Positions 51,571 to 61,902 of a stretch of 64,000 nt of DNA are shown here, piece by piece. Position 1 is the first letter of the stretch; each line of letters opens with the position of its first letter. The DNA is from Datnioides undecimradiatus (Eukaryota; Chordata; Actinopteri; Lobotiformes; Datnioididae), in contig WARS01003734.1 of the NCBI GenBank assembly GCA_008933995.1, positions 761,599-825,598 on the forward strand, read 5' to 3'. Below the pieces are notes generated by a model that ran no database searches, had not been told where the DNA came from, and saw nothing but the letters and a program-made list of their open reading frames with translations. A program made the translations under genes and the position numbers.

Positions 51571-51612
51571 ACCCCCCCCTCTGCCCCCTCCGCCCCCTCC
51601 GCCCCCTCCACT
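51571..51612. repeat. C-rich tandem repeat, 9-base unit gccccctcc
   Basis: Three to four copies following a run of seven C. Confidence 0.8.
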
Positions 51613-51673
51613 GGTCCAGCTGTCACCAGCCTGCTCTCCCAGTTGACTCGGTGGCTGCCCACACATACAGCTG

Positions 51674-51675
<2 letters not shown>

Positions 51676-51705
<30 letters not shown>
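51676..51705. repeat. (CA)n microsatellite
   Basis: An uninterrupted CA run of about 15 units; a (TG)n run follows 55 bases later. Confidence 0.95.
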
Positions 51706-51708
<3 letters not shown>

Positions 51709-51759
51709 CACACAGGATAGATTAAAAACAAAGTGGTATGCTCATATGTGGATTAGAGC

Positions 51760-51781
51760 GTGTGTGTGTGTGTGTGTGTGC
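51760..51781. repeat. (TG)n microsatellite
   Basis: An uninterrupted TG run of about 11 units, in inverse relation to the CA run at 51676. Confidence 0.95.
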
Positions 51782-52746
51782 TGTAAGTTGAACTGACGTT
51801 TCCCTCCTGCTAATGTTTAATGTTCATGTACCCAACTGAAATCAGCTTAAAGGGCCAGTTCGTCCCAAAATCCCTGTGCAGACATTTTTAACTAATCCTG
51901 ACACAAATTGACTCGATGACTTAGTGAAAACATAGAAAAATAGATTTTTAAACACACGTCACACTTTCCCACGTCTCCTCACCCTCCTCACCCTCCGCTC
52001 TCATGTCTGACTGAGTAACCAGCTCCTGGACAAAACGCAAAATCCGTCTTCAGAGCGCTTCGCCTATTTTGCACGACAAAGATGGATTCAGGAGATCACA
52101 GGACTGCGCTCCTGACCGAACCACGGTCGCTCTGACCTATCAGCATGCTACGAGGGCCTGCCTGCAGCTACGTGGGCGTGGTTTGGGTGTAAAGATGACA
52201 TCAGCAAGATGGCGGCTCCTAACCAGGTTAGCGTAGCGGCAGCTGTAGCATCAGTTTTATCAGAACCGGAGTATTTCTTCATTAAAGGAGCAAAGAACAA
52301 CAATGACGGCTTTAAAGCATGATCTCACTAGTAGGTCATGTGATGTGGAATCTGATTGATTGAAATTAGCACATTAGCATCCAGAAGCCGTGAAGCTGCA
52401 GCGAGCAACGCGTTTAACACCGCAGGAGCACTGGACTCAACGTCACACGTGTTGACTGCTGCATGAAGGAGAGTTCACAGCGAGCGGAACCAGAAGGAAC
52501 GTCAGAATCTGAGAGACAGACGGAGTCGGTCGCTCTCATCGCAGCTGAAACATGTAAAACTGCTCGGCGGGAACCAATCAGAGCGCGAACACGAACAACC
52601 CCGGCTCTTATCGTTTCCTCTGGAGGTGATGTATCGCCGTTTGCTGCAGCTCCTCATCTGTTTGTGTGAGCCTGTTTTTAGAGCCTCCTCCTGGGTCTGT
52701 CGAGCGCTTTGCCTGAATTTGTCAGGTGACGACGGAGAGTGACAAC

Positions 52747-52759
52747 GGGGGGGGGGGGG
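52747..52759. repeat. Run of 13 G
   Basis: A homopolymer in acaacG13tgagg. Length may be unstable or a sequencing uncertainty. Confidence 0.9.
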
Positions 52760-54122
52760 TGAGGTGAGACATGTGACAAAGAAAGCCAGAATAAACCTAA
52801 AGTACGTCACAGTCACACGCGCCTGCCAACTGAGCCACCAGGACGCCCTGTGTCGCTCTCCAGCCTGATTTGCTCTAAAGTCGATTTGCTCCTCCAGCGC
52901 GGACGCCGAGAGCCGCCTCAACCCCCGCCGCCCGCCTGCCCGCCTGCCCTCCCTCGCCCCTGCCCGCCTGGCTTCATTTCTGAGGTTATCGTTGTCACCA
53001 TCTCTCGCGGCGACGCTCCCCACCGCTCAGGGCTAATTGTGAAAAATTAAGCGGCGCACGCGGCGCTTTGAAGGGAACGCAATTAGGCTAATCAATTTCC
53101 CGTATTACAAATTACACGTGCGCCCGCCCGCGCCCACACAAACACTCAGGTTGGTGTCAGTATCCACAAGAGGCAGGAGAATGACAGGGAAAGAGAGGAG
53201 CTGCCCCCCCCTCCCTCCCAGCCCATGGCGTGTCAGTTTTCCTTCTCAACAGGGACAGGACGTTAGACGAGGTGCAAGCGGCGCTGCGCCATGAATATAA
53301 ATGGGCCTGGAGTCTCTGTTGTGCCCGTGAGCGCAGCCATAAACTTGGGGAGGGAAGAGCAACACAGCCTGCCAGACTTCTTCTGCCCCGAGTTTAAGAT
53401 CTCATCAGATGTCTTGCATAGCGTGAGAGCGCCCGAGGACCCGCGCGCCTTAGATCTGCGCTGGAACGTGTAAAAGTGGCCTGTCAGGTCTCTATAAATT
53501 GGCGGGAAAAGGCTCACGTGGTGACGCAGCGCCGCCTGATTGCCAGTGAAATTTACTGCTCCTCTCTCGTGACCTTGGATGAATTGCTCTGATGTCCTGC
53601 AACCTCGGCCCCTCCCCCGCAGTAAACGCTTTACTGCCCCGGACGCCCGTGACCGCCTGTCAATCAGTGCAGCGTCCATCTGAAACAGTTGTCCCTGCAA
53701 AGCCCAGCATCAACCAACGCTCTCCCCCTTTCCGTCTCTCCTGCGTCCTGTCGACCTCCCCCCTCCCTCCCTCCTCCTCCCCTCCGCCTGCACAGACACT
53801 GAAGATGGCGTGAGGTCTGGTCTTTTAACAATTGATTAAGCAGATCGGCTCTAAGTGTTCGCGGAAGAGCTGGACAGCTGACAAAGCAGCCGCTAACCCT
53901 GAGACATAAACCCAGAGGTTGTTTCAGCTCAGTCTGCCTGCAGCTGCAGACGCATGCAATGATGCTCATGTGCAACAAGCCTGCAGGTGCATGCCGCAAC
54001 TGGAGCTGTGGTTTTTGGTTTGAGCTGCATTTCAGATCATCGGTCACTGACACTGAGGCTCAGACTGAAGGAACCTCCTGTTAAGTTCCTGCAGGTGGTG
54101 TTTCTGCCTTGTTAACTGATTA

Positions 54123-54208
54123 TTGAGCATGCTAACAGCTGAGGCTGCTAACAACTGAGGCTGCTAACAACTAAGGCTGCTAACAGCTAAGGCTGCTAGC
54201 ATGCTCAA
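54123..54208. repeat. Minisatellite flanked by perfect 12-bp inverted arms
   Basis: The left arm TTGAGCATGCTA (54123-54134) and right arm TAGCATGCTCAA (54197-54208) are exact reverse complements. Between them lie four copies of a 16-base unit of the type acagctgaggctgcta. The whole 86-base block could fold into a stem with a repeat loop. Confidence 0.9.
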
Positions 54209-54772
54209 TTCTCATTTTTATTGACAATAATAGTCAGTAAAGTGTTAGAAAATAAAGAAAAAACATAATAAACAACAACAACATCACAGGATCTCAGCCC
54301 AACATGATTTCATCGTCTGACGTCGTAACCGCTCATCAAAATATTTCGTTTTTACTTGTTTTTGGTTTTCTGTCAGTCGGTTGTTCAGTAAATTCACACT
54401 GCAAGCTTCAGCCCTGCAAACCACAGTCTTCTCCTAGTTATCCAGAACAAACCAAATGCGTAAATCGCATCGCTTCCTGTGCAGAGAAGAGTAAAAAGCT
54501 GCCAGACACTGCACGAATAAACAAACATGTTAACAACAAACGTTAAAATCAGCTGTGCGTGGATCCACTGGAAGGGTTCAGACGGACAGAAGCACAAACA
54601 AACGGCAACGTTCATGTAAATGTGGAAACATCTCGAGCGTATTGAGGGAACGTACGGAGGACGTTCGTGCAGGAGATCGATCACGCCCTCCTCCAGCTTT
54701 GACACTGTTTGCCTCCTGCACGCACCGATCCTGCAGATGAGACGTCACAGCTGACCGCAGCCGCTCAGCACG

Positions 54773-54884
54773 CGTCCCCAGTGTGCGTCCACAGTGTGCG
54801 TCCCCAGTGTGTGTCCCCAGTGTGCGTCCCCAGTGTGCGTCCCCAGTGTGTGTCCCCAGTGTGCGTCCCCAGTGTGCGCCCACA
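54773..54884. repeat. Minisatellite, about nine units of 12 bp
   Basis: The unit is cgtccccagtgtg, read as gtccccagtgtg in register, with few variants (ccac for cccc, gtgt for gcgt). Confidence 0.95.
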
Positions 54885-55047
54885 GGATTGCTAATCCTGC
54901 ATGTTAAACTGTAACTGGTGCTTGTGTAAAACCAGTCAGATTTAACAGTTTTATGGGATTAGCTCTGACTGCAAACGCTGGAGGTTTGTGAAACTCCTGA
55001 GTTTCAGCATCACGTCAACGAGGGTCCTCGCATGTGCATAAGGAGCA

Positions 55048-55074
55048 GTGTGTGTGTGTGTGTGTGTGTGTGTG
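55048..55074. repeat. (TG)n microsatellite
   Basis: An uninterrupted run of about 13 TG units. Confidence 0.95.
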
Positions 55075-55215
55075 ATTAGTGGAGTGTCTGTTTGAAACAA
55101 AATAAATCTGCTTAATCACCGAACGTATCAGCTGTGTTATTGATTAGGCTCCGCCCCCCCAGCAGCACCTTCCTCCATCATGCTTGTCAGTGAGTTGCCA
55201 CAATGTGCGATGCAT

Positions 55216-55240
55216 ATGTGTGTGTGTGTGTGTGTGTGTG
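55216..55240. repeat. (TG)n microsatellite
   Basis: An uninterrupted run of about 12 TG units, followed 50 bases later by a CA run. Confidence 0.95.
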
Positions 55241-55291
55241 ATTGCATCACGTTGTGTGGTGGGCTGAGAGACCTTGCATTGGGTCCTGCTG

Positions 55292-55310
55292 TCACACACA
55301 CACACACACG
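55292..55310. repeat. (CA)n microsatellite
   Basis: A CA run of about nine units in inverse relation to the TG run at 55216. Confidence 0.95.
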
Positions 55311-56028
55311 CACACTCTCTCTACCGCTACATCCAATTACTGAAACTAGGCTATGGTCGGTGAAACATAATGAACAGCCATTTTTCACCTGCCTAACCGG
55401 CGCCGCGGCGTCCACGCCGTCTCATCCCTCACACTCGTTCGCTCTCAGGTGAAGCTGGCGGAGGAAAAACACGTTTGATGCACGAAGTTTAACCTCCACC
55501 TGTGGGACGGATGCTTTGGGGAGTAACGACGGCGCTTTTAAAACACGACGTGGTGTTTCAACTCACACATCATCTCATTTACCCACAATGCAACGAGCAC
55601 CGCTGATGGCGTTTCAGGTGGAGGTGATGAAGTAAAACCCGAGCTCTCTGCGCGGCGAGTGGTTCCCGTCTTCAGGTTTGTGAAACGACTGTATAGAAAC
55701 GGGATGGAGGAAGAAAAAGGAACGTCAGTTTGTGGTTGGACGGCTCGCAGATCTGGGACAGGATCGATGGACCGAGGCGTCAGGCGAAGCCGTGCAGCTT
55801 CAGGAAACGCACAGGCTCATGGGAGCACCAAGAGGACGGACGTTAGATGAGAAAATGTAGAAATCTGTACATTTCTTTAATTAACTCCATGTTTTTTAAG
55901 ATTTGGGTCCATTTTTTGTGTTTTTCTTATGATTCAACCTCTAAAACCTGCTGAAACCAAAGATTTGGGGGAAACCTGATCCAGAGAAGTGGTTTCCAAT
56001 CCTCCAACGAGAAGTTATGTCTTCTCAC

Positions 56029-56110
56029 ATCAGCCTAACGTCCACCAGCCTAACGTCCACCAGCCTAACGTCCATCAGCCTAACGTCCACCAGCCTAACG
56101 TCCACCAGCT
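56029..56110. repeat. Minisatellite, five units of 15 bp
   Basis: The unit is cagcctaacgtccac, with a single variant unit (ccat). Confidence 0.95.
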
Positions 56111-57000
56111 ATCACATTTAGACCTTTTAGTTTGATTAGAGTGGTGTCACACTAACCAGTAAAAACACAGCATGATTCATAAATTCAGTTAAAACCTGTT
56201 TAGTCTCTTCCCTCTGTGACCTCCGACCCTCTGGCGGGTCCCGACCCTTACTTTGGGAACCGCTGTTCTAGAAACAAGATGGCGGCGGCGATTACAGCTC
56301 GATCTGAGCGTGACGTCGGCAGCAGGTGTGGTTAAAACCCTGTTTCTGATGAAACCGTGCTTTGTGGGGATGTTTATTGTGTAACCATGGTAACCTGACC
56401 CTTTGGAGACGGGCTCATTCAGGACGCCTGCTCCCTGTGCATCACCAGTCTGATCCAGTCAAATATGCAAACCTACACCTTCCTCTGTCACGTGACCCCT
56501 GATGTCATCAACCCGGCGTGCTGCAGCCTGTGACAGAATAATCAAACCGGTTCCCTGTGAGATTAAGTTACTCGGTCGGTTACGGACGGTCTGAGCGCTC
56601 CTTCAGCTCCTGGTGACACTTTGTGACGAGGAAACACGGCGCTGATAAAACGCGAGTCTGTCCTGGTTCTGCCCGGCTGCTCGCCGCCTCTTATCTGTTT
56701 ATTTATGGCCTCCTGCGTGATGGTTTCACCAGGTGAGCTCCAGAGGTGCTTTGTCTCCTGCGCCAGGCCACCGGGGTGAGTGCTGCTCGCTTTATTCATC
56801 TGCTCCGAGCTCCAGCCTTCGTGCAAACTGATCCCAGGCAGACCTGAAGCCTCACGGAGGGAATAAATAACAGGATCTGCTCTGTATTCATGGAGCCAAA
56901 GTGCCAGAACGGATCCTTCAGTAATTACAGGAACCTCTCATTCTCTCGCATCCTGAAAAGTCACTCTTCAGTGGCAGTTCAATTTCCCATGCAGCAGCAG

Positions 57001-57027
57001 CGGCGGCGGCGGCGGCGGCGGCGGCGG
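57001..57027. repeat. (CGG)9 trinucleotide repeat
   Basis: Nine exact CGG units preceded by (CAG)3 at 56992-57000 and followed by TGGCG. Confidence 0.95.
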
Positions 57028-57159
57028 TGGCGCTGCCATCCCAGGTCCGGCAGGCAGGTATCAAAGCCCCTCTCAGCTGCTCTAACTGTTTACAATGACG
57101 CATCGATCCGCTCTGCTTAATCCCCCCGGCGGCTCAGTGAGCTAAAGCAACAGTTACAG

Positions 57160-57209
57160 CCACCACACACACACACCACACACACCACACACACCACACA
57201 CACACACCT
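57160..57209. repeat. Compound (CA)n / CCACACA repeat
   Basis: CA runs are interrupted at regular steps by an extra C, giving an eight-base register (cacacacc) through the middle. Confidence 0.9.
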
Positions 57210-57324
57210 ACAACAGGCACAAAAGCCATACACAGCGTGCTGTCTGATACCCCCGACAAGGATCCTGTCGAGCGCTGCTTTTGATCTGATCCTCTGCGCT
57301 CTGATAATTCCTCTATTGACAGTT

Positions 57325-57380
57325 AGAGGGGAGCGGGAGGGGGAGGAAGGGGGGAGGAAGGGGGAGACGGGGGGAGGTAG
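57325..57380 (+). promoter_or_regulatory. G-quadruplex-like array
   Basis: The plus strand has at least six runs of three to six G separated by 1-6 bases. This satisfies the usual G3+N1-7 rule more than once. It starts about 95 bases beyond the donor of the possible leader exon. Confidence 0.5.
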
Positions 57381-57474
57381 CTACTTAAAAACTACAACAC
57401 ACCTCCAAACACAATAAAAAGAAGCAGAGAAGTGATGAAGAGCGTGAGCGCGTGCAGAGAAGTGTGATCGTTAC

Positions 57475-57786
57475 CTGTGTCGGCGATCCACATCCAGCCC
57501 GGGCTCGTCACCACTCATCCCGCGTCTGCAGCTTCAGCTGTCCTGTTCCCGCTTTTCCTTTTTTTTGTCCTCCTCCTCCTCCTTCTCTCCTTTCTCTTCC
57601 TTCCTTTCTCTCCCCTTTGGCCCTCTTCTTCTCTTCCTCTCCCTCCCTTCCTCGTCCTCTCCCTCCTCCTCCCCTCTCTCCTCTCCCTGCACTTGTTTGA
57701 GTCTATTTCAGTGGCAGCAACAGAGGAGCCCGCTGCGACGGTGGCATGGTTTCCAGCACTTTGGCAGAAGGTCACATTATCACTCG
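57475..57786 (-). other. Possible non-coding 5' leader exon of grin2c
   Basis: On the minus strand a long pyrimidine tract and ttaccag (acceptor at 57787) precede about 312 bases that end in GACACAG followed by the good donor gtaacg (57474). The segment is strongly purine-rich on the minus strand (GGA and GAG runs) and is GC-rich. It lies about 14 kb upstream of the start-codon exon, on the right strand to splice into it. Its codons give only low-complexity Arg/Glu/Gly reading, so a coding role is unlikely. Ownership by grin2c is inference; transcript reads would decide. Confidence 0.3.
57540..57700. repeat. Long pyrimidine tract (purine-rich on minus strand)
   Basis: About 150 bases are almost only C and T on the plus strand, with CCT and CTCC runs. 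It lies inside the possible leader exon. Such tracts can adopt triplex structures (inference). Confidence 0.7.
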
Positions 57787-57790
57787 CTGG

Positions 57791-57836
57791 TAAAAAGGGG
57801 GGAGGGAAGAAGAAGAGGAGGAGGAGGAGGAGGATG
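57791..57836. repeat. Purine tract, GGA-rich
   Basis: Forty-odd purines on the plus strand, ending in (GGA)6. On the minus strand it is the pyrimidine tract before the ttaccag acceptor of the possible leader exon. Confidence 0.7.
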
Positions 57837-59366
57837 AGCGGAGTGATGGAGGGAGATCGGAGTGAGCAGGTGCCGGAGGATGAGGAGGAGAAAGAAAACA
57901 AATTTACGAGTCGTGGCCGTCCGCAGATGCACCCGCGCTCTCGGCTGAGTGTTCCGGGTTAGACTGAAAGTTGAGGCGGCTGCCTCAGAAGAGGGTTTTC
58001 AGGTGAGATGTCCCACAATGCTTTGAGGGGAAACCTGTGAGCATGCATATTTGTGTGCAAAGCAGTTGCCTTTTAAAGGTCCTCAGCAGCTGCTCACCTC
58101 TGAGGGGGACGGGGTAAATCCTCTGCTGGCTGAAGACGCAGACTTCACCAGAGCTCGGAAACTTACACCGCGCTGCAAACACAAATCCTCAGCGTTCGCC
58201 CTCGTCCTTGTCCGTCGCCGCTCGCTTCATAGAGACACAGGCGCGCTCCATCTTTGGCTGAGACACCTGTCCACGCCGCGAGTCCTCATCTATCACAGAT
58301 TCTGCAGGGTGACCCTCGTCTTCGTCTCCCAGCGCCCCGTCTTCGCCCTCCTCTGGTGCGAGCGCCGCTCTTGTGGCCGCTCCATCAAAATAAGACCCGG
58401 AGATGCGATCCAGCTGCCCGGGACGGGGACGTCAGCGGCCGCGACAGATGGCCGGGGCCAGTGGGACAGATGCGAGTCAGCCGCTGGAGTTTGGATCTTC
58501 TGAAACGTCTGGTGTTGGCTTGGATCCGCCCCCCGCCTCCCTTTGAAGCACACCTCGTCTGTCCTCGTCTCCCGTCACCTGCACTTGTCGTCCTGTTTGT
58601 CTTTTCTGTTTGTCCTGTTCTCCTACCTGAGCCCCTCCTTCCCCCATCAGCAGAGCGTTCGCTCTGGCTTCGCTGGCCGGCTGTAATCCTGATTCCTACA
58701 CTCCATGTCACAGGAAGGGCTTGTGAGCTCTAATCATTATGTAGTAAGGATTTATCCTCTCGTTCTCCCTCCCTCCTCTCTGTTTCCCTCCCTCCACCCA
58801 TCCCGTTTACATCCCTCCCTCTGCTGTTGGAGCACCGGCCGCCTTACAACTCTCAACATACTACAGCCTCTTTCTCTCGCCGTGCAGCGCGCTGTCCCTC
58901 CTCCACTCCTCCCAGCACGGACCCGTTTATGTGTCAGCTCATTCTTTTTGATTTCCCGGCGTCCCCCGCTGCGCCCCGTGTCTTGTCCGTCTTGCTGCAG
59001 CTCACATCAACAGGTTTGTCCTTGAAATGTTCTCTGGGACAAACAGAGTCGCCGCTCGCCTCCCCCCTCACATCCCTCCGCTTCAACTATGAGCCGCATC
59101 AGCCTGTTTTCACACAGGATGCACGAGTATCTGTGCGTGTGCAGTATTTATTTACTGCGCTGCATGTGTGGATTTCTAAATGCAAACACACGTTAGAGCC
59201 TGGCTGAGAGGCTGATGTCAGCTTATCGCAGATGCACAGGTATCAGATGCAGAGACAGGAATCTCAGCACTAAAGTGTCAAAGATCTGGTGGAGTTGCTT
59301 CAGAAACGGCGTTGCCGTAGCATCGTCTGACCACCAGAGAGCACAAACAAGTCCGTCCCAGTCAAT

Positions 59367-59640
59367 GCATACACGTGGCCAAAAGTATGTGGACGCCCAG
59401 GCGCGCGACTGGCATCACTTAGTTGCTCTAACGCAGCATGGACTGGAGTGTCAGGCTTTTGTGCAGACGGGCTGCATTTAGACACAACAGCAGGAGCGAG
59501 AGGTCGATTTACATGTCGGCTGATTCACAGCCGGTGCTTCGGTTCATCCCAGAGCTGCTGGACGAAGCTGAAGTCAGATCGCTTTCCTTTATGCTGCTGT
59601 AATCAGCTGAACTTCACCAAAACGATGTTTTACTTCCTGT
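59367..59640. mobile_element. Degenerate Tc1/mariner-like fragment
   Basis: acgtggccaaaagtatgtgg at 59373-59392 matches the well-known Tc1-like terminal word (atggccaaaagtatgtgga) of fish genomes. Further on, ggttcatcccagagctgctg and cttcaccaaaacgatg follow the order of the reverse-strand transposase region of those elements. No open frame or right-hand end is left. Confidence 0.5.
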
Positions 59641-61847
59641 TTCTGGAGCAGTTCACTTGGTTCTACTGACAGCGAGTTGTTCGGCTTCACAGCTGCAGGG
59701 ACTGAGCTTCACCTGACTCACCTTTCCAGCGTTTTGTTGATAAGGTGGTGTTTCAGATTGAGAAAACTGATGCTGACTCGTCACTCACCTGCAGCTTCGT
59801 TGACACCTTTGCGCCTGATTAGCCCAAATAACTAAATCTTTCAGCAGCTCTGCTGAATCCTGCTGTGGTGAGTTTTTAATAGTTATCCTTTTAATGTTCC
59901 TGCACAGCTGGGTTGTGATGAATTAAAGCTGTTTTGTTGTGATTCTGTATCTACTAATCGACTGTTGCTCAAAGTTGGGCTCACGGGCGAATATTGGGCC
60001 GCCTTAATGGTTTAGTTTGGTCCACCAGATGTTCGGAATGGATAAAACTATATTTCATAATCTGTGTTTGGTTGGTTTGTACATTGAGCATCGTAATCCC
60101 ATCTTGCATCCTCACAACACAGTGAGTGGTGCCTGTGTCAGTTTGGAAAGTTAAGTTCCTGTTGCATGATACTGCGCGCCTTGTTGCTAGGCAACTAGTA
60201 AACAAGTGCAGCTGTTGGAGGGAAGATGGAGAGAACTAGCTAAGATGTGGTGATCGAAACACAGAGTTATCCGAGAGCTAACGTCGGGAAACAGTTTAGG
60301 TTTTGACGCCCTGGACGCTGAATCACGCATGTCGTCTCTTTAGCTGCGTGTCTGCAGGTGTCGGCCGTGTGTCCTGCGTCCCGTTAACCTGCGGCTGGAT
60401 CGTTTTAAATTAAGCTCCCAGCATGAAAACACACTCAGAACCTCCCTCTGACACCGTTTCTTATTATTTTTAAGATGGGATGCATCTCAATGACCCGCTG
60501 CAGGATGAGGTGTCTGATCGGTCTCGTACAACCATCTGTGGATAGTTTCTTCTTCACCTGCTGCAAAAGCTGCTTAAACACAACATCCTGAGCTTTGACC
60601 TTGGCCGACCTTGACGATGTACCACTCAGTGTCTCCTCGCTGTTTATTCGGCTGCTCTGCTCTCGCCGTTGCTGTTTCTCGGTTTGGGTAAAGTTGGATT
60701 TTCGTTGAAAGGTCACGCTGGTATTCAGGACGTGGAACGGCGCTGAGGCGGACTTGACTTTAATAGACCGGCGCGGGCCGTCTGCAGGTGACTCACATCT
60801 GTCTCTTCTCTCAAACCTGCTGCCTCCGGCTATTTTAGCTCCACCTTCTGGTTTGGGTCAGGCCGTGATCCCCCCCTACAGCTGAAACGGGAGAAATGCG
60901 CCTGCTGCTTTGCACGAGATGTTACTGCTCCAACAAACGGCCTCATCTGTGCGTTTGATCGTCAAGGTGAGGAGCGAGGCGAAGCATCTGCTCGAAGCTG
61001 CGTCTCTCTGCTCTGCGCTACCTGCAGCTGGTCAGAGAGGCCACCTCCGCCATGGCCGACCCATCCCTCCGCACACAGAGGAGCTCCACCTCCTGCTCTC
61101 AGGGCGGAGCTGCAGACTCCCTCAGGCTCAGGAGCTCCTTCACTCCTCATGCATTTGCTGCCAACGCCCCCGAACCTTCCAGTGCTGCAACTTTGAAAAC
61201 TTGACATTTGCTTTTATTTGTTGTTCACAGTGTCTTTGCTGTTGCCGTATGCACGTACGCGGCGCTGGACAAATAAAGATTTACTGAATTGAATTCTTGA
61301 ACATTTCAGCGTTTCAGCCTGAATCCTGCTGCTGCACTCGAGCTCAGACCAGCAATGAGCACAGAATCACTCGGTGAGCACCCTGTTTATTCACTTCCAG
61401 GTCACATTTGCATATATCACCTTGCCAGGCTGCAAAACAATCTCCCCCAGAAAGACAATCGCAAACTGTGGCAGAGCACAAAAAGCCATTAATCTTAATC
61501 CCCCCCCCCGTGGATGAATCCCTCGGAGAAATGAATCCGTTCTCGTGGGCAGGAGGACATCAGTGGGATTTTATGAGGCTGTCCGGGCTGCTCTGAGAGA
61601 TGTGTCAGCCAGGCCATATTTGTTTCTCTGCGGCCGACGGCGGAGGCCGGGCAGCGTGACCCCGATCGATCGCCGTACCATAATAAATGTCCACGAACCT
61701 CCTGCTTGTGATCAACAGCATATAGAGTTGGCTTTCCTCGATCGATGGGTGATCGATAAGGCAAACACATGGGACTGTAAAGCGTGAGATAATTACGTGT
61801 CGACCAGTGTTGGGAAGGTTTGTGCTTTTTTACAGAAGAGAACAGAT

Positions 61848-61902
61848 GTCAGCTGAGCTGCAGCCGTCAGCTGAGCTGCAGCCGTCAGCTGAGCTGCAGC
61901 CG
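61848..61902. repeat. Minisatellite, three units of 18 bp
   Basis: Three exact copies of gtcagctgagctgcagcc. Each unit contains the near-palindrome cagctgagctg and E-box-like CAGCTG. Confidence 0.95.

Larger units (their letters stand above)
43396..57474. other. Upstream DNA without recognised gene (probable 5' UTR intron of grin2c)
   Basis: About 14 kb between the start-codon exon and the possible leader exon. If the leader belongs to grin2c this is one intron; otherwise it is intergenic. It holds several minisatellites and microsatellites, listed separately, a GC-rich possibly regulatory block at 53000-53570, and no protein frame that I can relate to a known family. Confidence 0.5.

Noticed and set aside
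57477..57962. 161-codon plus-strand frame with a Phe/Leu/Ser-rich stretch resembling membrane segments
   Set aside because: The hydrophobic run is the translation of the CT-rich tract; low complexity, no family.
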